A stretch of 64,000 bases of DNA. Origin: Lewinellaceae bacterium. GTDB lineage: Bacteria > Bacteroidota > Bacteroidia > Chitinophagales > Saprospiraceae. The translations under genes and the position numbers were made by a program. The notes beneath the pieces are model-generated. The model had not been told where the DNA came from, searched no databases, and saw only the letters and a list, made by a program, of their open reading frames with translations. This document shows positions 57,812 through 64,000 of the stretch, one piece after another. The first letter of the stretch is position 1; every line of letters begins with the position of its first letter. Location of the stretch: contig JACJYP010000003.1 in NCBI GenBank assembly GCA_020636045.1, forward strand, positions 248,001 to 312,000, in the 5' to 3' direction.

Positions 57812-60800
57812 ATGAAAATGAATAAAGTCTACTCCTGTGGCAGGCTCCTCTCCGCTATGTTTCCCGGCGCCGCTGCTTTTCGGAAAAAATTGCTGAGTAT
57901 GCTCTTCGCGGGCATGTTTCTGACGCCTGCGATACAGGCGCAGATCACCGTAACAGCAACGGGTGGGGTGGCGATGGCCTCCTATACCACACTCGGCGCA
58001 GCCGTTGTCGCCATCAACACGGGCGTGCACACAGGCACCATCACGGTGGATGTGGTAGCGGGCCACACGGAAACCCTTACCGCGCGGATCGATCTGACGG
58101 CAACCGGTACCATGGCCAATCCGATCACGATCCAGAAAAGCGGCGTGGGCGCCAACCCGCTCCTGACCGCGTACACCGGTGTGAACACGCCCACCAGCAA
58201 CGAACGCGACGGTATGTTCAGCCTTTCCGGAAGCGACTGGGTCACCATCGACGGCATCGACCTGCAGGATGCGGCGGGCAACACCGACGCTACGACGACG
58301 ATGGAGTATGGTTATGGCCTGTTCAAGGCTTCCGACGCGAACGGCTGTCAGCACAATACCATTAAAAACTGCACCATCACCCTGAACCGGGTGAACAACG
58401 CCGCCTGGACCGGCAACGGGCACAACGGCTCGATCGGTATCACGGTGAACAACTGCACCGCGACCGTCAATACGAGCATCACCGTGACCGATGCGGCCGG
58501 TTCGAACTCGTTCAACAAGTTTTACAGCAACACTATCCAGAACTGCAACGCCGGTATCTCCTTTACCGGTTACGCGGCCGCTTCGCCTTTCGATCTGGGC
58601 GATACCGACAACGACGTCGGCGGAACGGATGCCGCTACCGGGAATACGGTCCTGAACTTCGGCGGCGGTGCGGGCGCTACGCAACCCGCTACCGGCATTT
58701 TTGCCAACAGCCAGTGGGGTTTCAACTGCTCACGCAACACCATCAATAACAATAATGGCGGCGGGGTGGACCACCCGAATACCCTGCGCGGTATTTTCAT
58801 GAACTCCTCTTCTGCCAGCGCCAACGCCAACTGCAACTTTAATACGATCACGGTGCACGGCGGCGGTACGACCCAGCAGGTGACCGGTATCGAAAACGCT
58901 TTCGGTTCGACACCGGCCGGCAACAGCATCAACATCCGGAACAACTCGGTGACGGGCGATTACCTGACGGCTACCTCGGGCGTGTTTTACGGTATTTATA
59001 ATGCTGCGGCTACGCCGGCATTCCTGAATATCGAGTACAATACGGTGATGGGGATGACTTACAGCGCTGCCGCACTGACCGGGTCGGGCGTCAACTACCT
59101 GATCTACAACACGGCGAGCAATGCCAACATGACGGTCAATATCCGGGGCAACATGGTGGGCAACCACAGCCGTACGGGCACGACCGGCGGTACCACGATC
59201 GGTATTTACAACTCTTCGGGCACGACGGGCATGAGTGTCAATGTCAAGAGCAATACCGTGCAGAACATGAACATCGACGGCGCCGGCACCAGCAGCATCA
59301 TGTACGGCATCCAGACGGCTACCGGCACGATCGCAGTAGACAGCAACATGGTCGACAACCTCAACTGCCTGAAAACGACCGGCACGGGCGCCATGTACGG
59401 CATCTACAACATTTCTTCTCCGGTCGACGAAAACTACAACCTGAATACCGTATCCAACCTGACCCACAACGGTACGGGTATCACATACGGCATGTACACG
59501 TTTACGACCACCGGCACCAGGACCTTTTCGCGCAACGTGGTGTTCAACATCACCAGCGGCGGTACCACGGTAGCCGGTATCAACCAGGCCAGCAGTTCGC
59601 CGAACGTTTTCCGGAACAAGGTCTACAACGTTCAGAGCACCTCTTCGGGCGCGCCTACGGTATCGGGTATTCTCATAGGCTCGCTGGGCACTGCCGGCGT
59701 AGCCAATGTGTACAACAACCTGGTGGGCAACATCGAGGCGCCCAACGCCAGTTCCTCGTCGGCTACTGCGCCTACGGTACGCGGCATCAACGTGACGACC
59801 ACGACCACCAATACGATGGTCAACCTGTCGTACAACACGGTTTACCTGAACGCGTCGACTTCGGGCGCCAACTTTGCCACGGCGGCCCTGTACGTGACCA
59901 CTTCCACGACGGCCACGACGGCAAACCTGACCCTGCTCAACAATATTTTTATCAACCTTTCCACACCTTCCGGAACGGGCAACGCGGTCGCTTATCAGCG
60001 TTCGAGCACTTCGCAGACGAACTACAACGACGCATCGAACCGGAACCTGTTCTATGCAGGCATGCCGGGTGCTGCGAATTTGTTGTTCTTCGACGGCACC
60101 AATGCCTACCAGACGCTCGCCGAACTGAAAGTGGGCCTCGCACCGAAGGAACAGAACTCGGTGACGGAGAACCTGACTTTTATCAGCACAACGGGCGGTT
60201 CGGCAGATTTTCTGCACGTCAACACCGCTATTCCTACGCAAATTGAAAGCGGCGGCGTCAATATTGCCGGTATCACCACCGACTTCGACGGCGTGGTGCG
60301 CCAGGGCAATACCGGTTACGCCGGCACCGGCTCCGCGCCGGATATGGGTGCGGACGAAGGCGAGTTCATCCTCGTAGACCTTTCCGGTCCGGCCATTACC
60401 TATACGGAACTGCCCAACTCGATCTGCACAACGCCTTACACGCTCAGCGCGACGATCACGGACGCCACCGGCGTCGATGTTGCTGCTGGAACGAAGCCGA
60501 GGCTGTGGTATAAAAAATCTACAGAGGACAACGTGCTGCCTGCTTCCAATACCTCCGCGGACAACGGATGGAAATATGTGGAGGCCGTCAACGCCAGTTC
60601 GCCTTTTGAATTCAATATCGATTACAGTTTGCTGACGGGTCCCGCCACAAACGGCGACGTCATCGAATACTTTGTTATCGCCCAGGATGTGGTGATGCCT
60701 CCCAACGTGGGAACCAATATCGCGGTGTATCCCACGGGTTATGTTCCTGCTAGCGTTGCCCTGAGCGCCGCGGCATTCCCGGTGAGCGGTTACAATTCGT

Positions 60801-63800
60801 ACTCGATCATTGTCAGCCCCGTCACCATTACCAGTTCGGCATCGCCAGGCACGCTTTGCATCACTGGCAACGTGACGCTCTCGCTCAGCGGCGACCCGAC
60901 CACGGGCGCCGAATACCAGTGGGAAAGTTCGCCTGCGGGCGCCAACAGCTGGTCTCCGATCGTCGGCGCTACTACGGCCACCTACGTTGTGAACGGCGTG
61001 ACTGCGTCGACCGACTATCGCTGCGTGGTCAGCTGCGGCGGTGTGCCGATCGCGGCTTCGCCGTCGACGGTATCTTCTGTACTGGTGAACAGCCCGGCAG
61101 TGCTGAGCACGACGCCCGGCGCGGAATGCGGCCCCGGCCCGGTTTCCGTGACCCTGGGCGCTACCGCAAGCAGCGGCGCTACCCTGAACTGGTACGACGT
61201 CGTCAGCGGCGGCATGCCGATCGGGATGGGCGGTACGTTCATGACCCCGCCGATCACCACCACCACGACCTATTACGTTGCGGCCAGTTCGGGCGGCGGT
61301 ACGGATATGGGCGGCAGGGCAGAACCCTTCCCCACATCCACCGGTTTTACGGGCAACAACTACGGCCTCGTATTCGATGTGACCACCGAATTTACGCTGA
61401 ACTCCATCGATGTTTATTCGACGGCTGCAGGGGGTGCGATCACCATCGAACTCACCGATGATGCGGGCACGGTACTGCAAACGGCGGGTCCGTTCACGAT
61501 CCCCGTCGGCAACGGCACCACCCTCGGCAACGGTGCAACACCGACCACCTTTACGCTCGACTTTACGATCCCCCCGGGCACCGGCTACCGGCTTCGCTCG
61601 GCAAACCATTCGGGGAATATCATTCGCGACAACCCCATCGGCGCCGTTTTCAGTTACCCGGTTCCCATCGGCACCGTCGGCAACCTCACCGCCGGCCTGC
61701 TGGCTGGCGCTGTCAATGCGAATACCCACTATTATTTCTACAACTGGCTGATCACGACCGGTTGCGAATCGGCCAGGGAACCTGTGGTCGCTACGGTCAT
61801 CAACGACCCGCCGGTGTGTCCGGCCAATATCACGGTATGCGCCGACGCAGCACCGTTCGCGCTGAGCGGCGCCACCCCTGACGGAGGCGTTTACAGCGGC
61901 CCCGGTGTGAGCAACGGTATGTTCAGCCCGGCTGCTGCGGGTGCTGGCACGCACACCATTACCTATACGGCATGCTCCCTTTCCTGCACCTTTATGATCA
62001 CGGTCAACGCGCTTCCGGCCGCGGCCATCGCTATTGCCGAAAATTCGGGGCTTGCTGCCAACGACGGTATCCTTTGCGAAGGCGCATCGGCTACGCTCAC
62101 TGCGAGCGGCGGCAGTTCGTATGCATGGAGCAATGGCGCAAGCACCGCGGAGATCATGGTGTCTTCAGCAGGCGCCTACACGGTGACGGTAACCAATGCA
62201 AGCGGATGTACGTCCACTGCTACGGCTTCGATCGTGGTGAACCCGCTTCCAGTGGTCATGATCTCGCCCGCCGATATAACGATCTGTTCCGGTGCATCGG
62301 CTACCCTGACGGCCTCCGGAGGCAGTACCTATCTCTGGAGCCCCGGCGGCCAGACGACGCCCTCGATCAATGTAACTACCGCAGGTACTTACAGCGTAGT
62401 TGGTACGAATATGAATGGTTGTTCGGCCGGCGCGTCGGCGAACGTTACTGTAAACGCCATTCCGGAATTGTCGCAGGTGTCTACACAACCGACTACCTGC
62501 CAGAGCGCCGACGGTGCGATCAATCTGACGGTATCGGGTGCGGGAGGCCCGTACATGTATAACTGGACGACTTCCAACGGCAGCGGTATCGTACAGGGGC
62601 AGGAAGATCAGAGCGCGCTTACCGTTGGAACCTATAATGTTGTCGTGACCGACGGCAACGGCTGTTCGGCAAGCCTGTCGGTCTCGCTGACAGGCCCCGG
62701 CAACTGCGAACCCTGTCCGGCGATCGGCGCTCTCGTAGCAAATCCGACAGGCGTATGCGTCAATGTGCCTGTTACCCTCACGGCTTCCGGGCTGGTTGAT
62801 ATGGGTACCATTTATGGTATTACATTCAAATACGCCACCTCGCCCCTGGCCAACCCGTACAGCGGCGGCACGGTGATCGCAACCATCCCCAACGGAAGCC
62901 TGGGCAACGGCGGCACCACTGCCGAAGCCACCACTTCTTTCGCTACGGGAAGTGTCTATTCGATCTACGCCATCCTGGATGTACCGCCTGCAGATACGGC
63001 TTGCCGGCCTTTCCGGGTAATCAGCCTGCCGGTAGTGGACATTCCTTCGGTGAATCCTGTCGCAAACCAGACGGTATGTAATGGAACTGCTACCGCCGCC
63101 GTTTCTTTCAGCGGTCCGGTTTCGGGTACTATATTTAACTGGACAAACAGCAATCCTGCAATCGGCCTGGCGGCCAGCGGCACGGGCGATATTGCTTCTT
63201 TTGCGGCGGTGAACAACGGCGCGGCGCCGATAACGGCGACGATCACCGTTACACCGACGACTTCTGCGACTGCAGGCGCCGTATGTACGGGCAGCCCGGT
63301 ATCGTTTACTATCACCGTCAACCCCGTACCGGTCATCAATGCGGTGACCAATCAAACATACTGCGCCGGCGCTTCGGTACCCTCGGTGGTATTCAGCAGC
63401 AACGTACCGGGCGCAACATTCAACTGGTCGCGTACCAGCGAAGCAATCGGCCTGGGTGTGAACAGCGGAACGGGCAATGTGCCGGCGTTTACGGCAGCCA
63501 ATGCAGGCACGATGCCGCTGACCAGCACATTCAGCGTGGTGGCTTCCTTTACCAACGGCGGCACTACCTGTGCGAGCGCGCCGATACAGTTTACCATCAC
63601 CGTGAATCCGCAACCCTCGGCTTCTGTTTCCCTGACGAGCCAGACCGTTTGCAACGGCTCTGCTACGACGGCGATCAATTACACAGGAGCGATATCCGGC
63701 ACAGTGTACAACTGGACGAACAGCGCTCCCTCGATCGGCCTGGCTTCTTCAGGTACTGGCAACATCGCTTCCTTTACGGCAGTCAATACGGGTGGTGCGC

Positions 63801-64000
63801 CGGTGACGGCGACGATCACCATGACGCCGGTATATTCGAACGGCGGCGTCAACTGCAACGGCACGCCCGTTGTATCGACGATCACGGTCAACCCGACGGC
63901 ACAGGTGAATCAGCCGGCCAACGAGGTGACGTGCGGCGGCGCGCCGACGAACATCACGTTCACGACGACCACGTCCGGCACGACGTATTCCTGGACGAAC
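57812..64000 (+). CDS. Second giant secreted repeat protein, 5' part (open at window end)
   Basis: ATG 57812 (MKMNKVYSCG...) opens a frame with no stop through base 64000, 2063 codons. The signal segment is SMLFAGMFLTPAIQA, cleavage before Q44. Residues about 100-850 form a parallel beta-helix with repeats such as HNTIKNCTITLN, GIYNSSGTTGMSVNVKSNTV and NNIFINLSTPSG, ending with the PDMGADEGEF motif common after such helices. Ig-like and SprB-like modules follow (TASGGSSYAWSNGA, AGTYSVVGTNMNGCS), then PKD-like repeats (FNWTNSNPAIGLAASGTGDI, ITATITVTP). In Bacteroidota such proteins normally end in a T9SS sorting domain, which would lie beyond this window. Long minus-strand frames opposite it are shadows. 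Confidence 0.88.
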   Translation, partial: MKMNKVYSCGRLLSAMFPGAAAFRKKLLSMLFAGMFLTPAIQAQITVTATGGVAMASYTTLGAAVVAINTGVHTGTITVDVVAGHTETLTARIDLTATGTMANPITIQKSGVGANPLLTAYTGVNTPTSNERDGMFSLSGSDWVTIDGIDLQDAAGNTDATTTMEYGYGLFKASDANGCQHNTIKNCTITLNRVNNAAWTGNGHNGSIGITVNNCTATVNTSITVTDAAGSNSFNKFYSNTIQNCNAGISFTGYAAASPFDLGDTDNDVGGTDAATGNTVLNFGGGAGATQPATGIFANSQWGFNCSRNTINNNNGGGVDHPNTLRGIFMNSSSASANANCNFNTITVHGGGTTQQVTGIENAFGSTPAGNSINIRNNSVTGDYLTATSGVFYGIYNAAATPAFLNIEYNTVMGMTYSAAALTGSGVNYLIYNTASNANMTVNIRGNMVGNHSRTGTTGGTTIGIYNSSGTTGMSVNVKSNTVQNMNIDGAGTSSIMYGIQTATGTIAVDSNMVDNLNCLKTTGTGAMYGIYNISSPVDENYNLNTVSNLTHNGTGITYGMYTFTTTGTRTFSRNVVFNITSGGTTVAGINQASSSPNVFRNKVYNVQSTSSGAPTVSGILIGSLGTAGVANVYNNLVGNIEAPNASSSSATAPTVRGINVTTTTTNTMVNLSYNTVYLNASTSGANFATAALYVTTSTTATTANLTLLNNIFINLSTPSGTGNAVAYQRSSTSQTNYNDASNRNLFYAGMPGAANLLFFDGTNAYQTLAELKVGLAPKEQNSVTENLTFISTTGGSADFLHVNTAIPTQIESGGVNIAGITTDFDGVVRQGNTGYAGTGSAPDMGADEGEFILVDLSGPAITYTELPNSICTTPYTLSATITDATGVDVAAGTKPRLWYKKSTEDNVLPASNTSADNGWKYVEAVNASSPFEFNIDYSLLTGPATNGDVIEYFVIAQDVVMPPNVGTNIAVYPTGYVPASVALSAAAFPVSGYNSYSIIVSPVTITSSASPGTLCITGNVTLSLSGDPTTGAEYQWESSPAGANSWSPIVGATTATYVVNGVTASTDYRCVVSCGGVPIAASPSTVSSVLVNSPAVLSTTPGAECGPGPVSVTLGATASSGATLNWYDVVSGGMPIGMGGTFMTPPITTTTTYYVAASSGGGTDMGGRAEPFPTSTGFTGNNYGLVFDVTTEFTLNSIDVYSTAAGGAITIELTDDAGTVLQTAGPFTIPVGNGTTLGNGATPTTFTLDFTIPPGTGYRLRSANHSGNIIRDNPIGAVFSYPVPIGTVGNLTAGLLAGAVNANTHYYFYNWLITTGCESAREPVVATVINDPPVCPANITVCADAAPFALSGATPDGGVYSGPGVSNGMFSPAAAGAGTHTITYTACSLSCTFMITVNALPAAAIAIAENSGLAANDGILCEGASATLTASGGSSYAWSNGASTAEIMVSSAGAYTVTVTNASGCTSTATASIVVNPLPVVMISPADITICSGASATLTASGGSTYLWSPGGQTTPSINVTTAGTYSVVGTNMNGCSAGASANVTVNAIPELSQVSTQPTTCQSADGAINLTVSGAGGPYMYNWTTSNGSGIVQGQEDQSALTVGTYNVVVTDGNGCSASLSVSLTGPGNCEPCPAIGALVANPTGVCVNVPVTLTASGLVDMGTIYGITFKYATSPLANPYSGGTVIATIPNGSLGNGGTTAEATTSFATGSVYSIYAILDVPPADTACRPFRVISLPVVDIPSVNPVANQTVCNGTATAAVSFSGPVSGTIFNWTNSNPAIGLAASGTGDIASFAAVNNGAAPITATITVTPTTSATAGAVCTGSPVSFTITVNPVPVINAVTNQTYCAGASVPSVVFSSNVPGATFNWSRTSEAIGLGVNSGTGNVPAFTAANAGTMPLTSTFSVVASFTNGGTTCASAPIQFTITVNPQPSASVSLTSQTVCNGSATTAINYTGAISGTVYNWTNSAPSIGLASSGTGNIASFTAVNTGGAPVTATITMTPVYSNGGVNCNGTPVVSTITVNPTAQVNQPANEVTCGGAPTNITFTTTTSGTTYSWTN

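Noticed and set aside
58730..61954. 1074-codon minus-strand ORF near the window end
   Set aside because: It lies opposite the open plus-strand frame that starts at 57812, which has a signal peptide and recognisable repeats; the minus frame has none. 62165-63613 and 57797-58684 are rejected for the same reason.

Overview
The window comes from a Bacteroidota genome, most likely Saprospirales/Saprospiria. This is inferred from type IX secretion (T9SS) C-terminal sorting domains, a giant adhesin built of HYR, SdrD-B, GEVED and SprB modules, regulators of the Reg_prop/Y_Y_Y/AraC kind, a DUF6089-type barrel protein, and a GC-rich core interrupted by an AT-rich accessory stretch. No rRNA, tRNA or CRISPR array was seen.

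Bases 1-14164 look like ordinary chromosome. In order they hold an ABC-F ATPase (cut by the window edge), TrmB, a Mn-type superoxide dismutase, a COG4299/DUF5009 acyltransferase-like membrane protein, an orphan OmpR-type response regulator, a PhyH-type dioxygenase, a DUF6089 barrel, a TMTC-like GT-C/TPR membrane protein, a small barrel protein, an MFS transporter divergent from a membrane-anchored AraC regulator, and two convergent T9SS cargo genes (an NHL-type propeller and an M23 peptidase).

Bases 14790-22617 hold the most unusual system. Two paralogous helical, TPR-like cytoplasmic proteins of about 510 residues are each followed by a tiny ORF (28 and 29 codons). The two tiny ORFs share a C-terminal core, VDTT[L/M]V, and a common 5' leader. 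A membrane one-component regulator (Reg_prop propeller, Y_Y_Y, AraC HTH, no kinase) lies between the two pairs. The second pair runs into two more small ORFs and then a 25.3-kb gene. The arrangement resembles receptor/peptide pairs such as Rap-Phr, but that function is inference only.

Bases 22786-48051 are a single 8421-residue secreted protein. It has two N-terminal propeller-like regions, SdrD-B domains, five GEVED repeats, about six SprB repeats, ten more SdrD-B repeats, about 27 HYR modules, a dockerin-like and a cohesin-like region, and a T9SS sorting domain. Its repeats show higher-order duplication, including one 182-bp segment present twice without visible mismatch.

Bases 48190-57400 form an AT-richer accessory stretch in which every gene lies on the minus strand and neighbouring genes are separated by repeated intergenic sequences. 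It contains a solo Reg_prop propeller protein, a REP-flanked RAYT transposase element, a split small membrane protein, a TPR-adenylate cyclase, an SH3-CHAP-like (TIGR02594-type) protein and a SIR2-TPR protein. The same repeat unit occurs filled with the RAYT element, filled with an internally deleted copy, and apparently empty. A 42-bp minisatellite lies near its right end.

From 57812 to the window end runs a second giant secreted gene (beta-helix, Ig-like, SprB and PKD-like repeats), open at the 3' edge.
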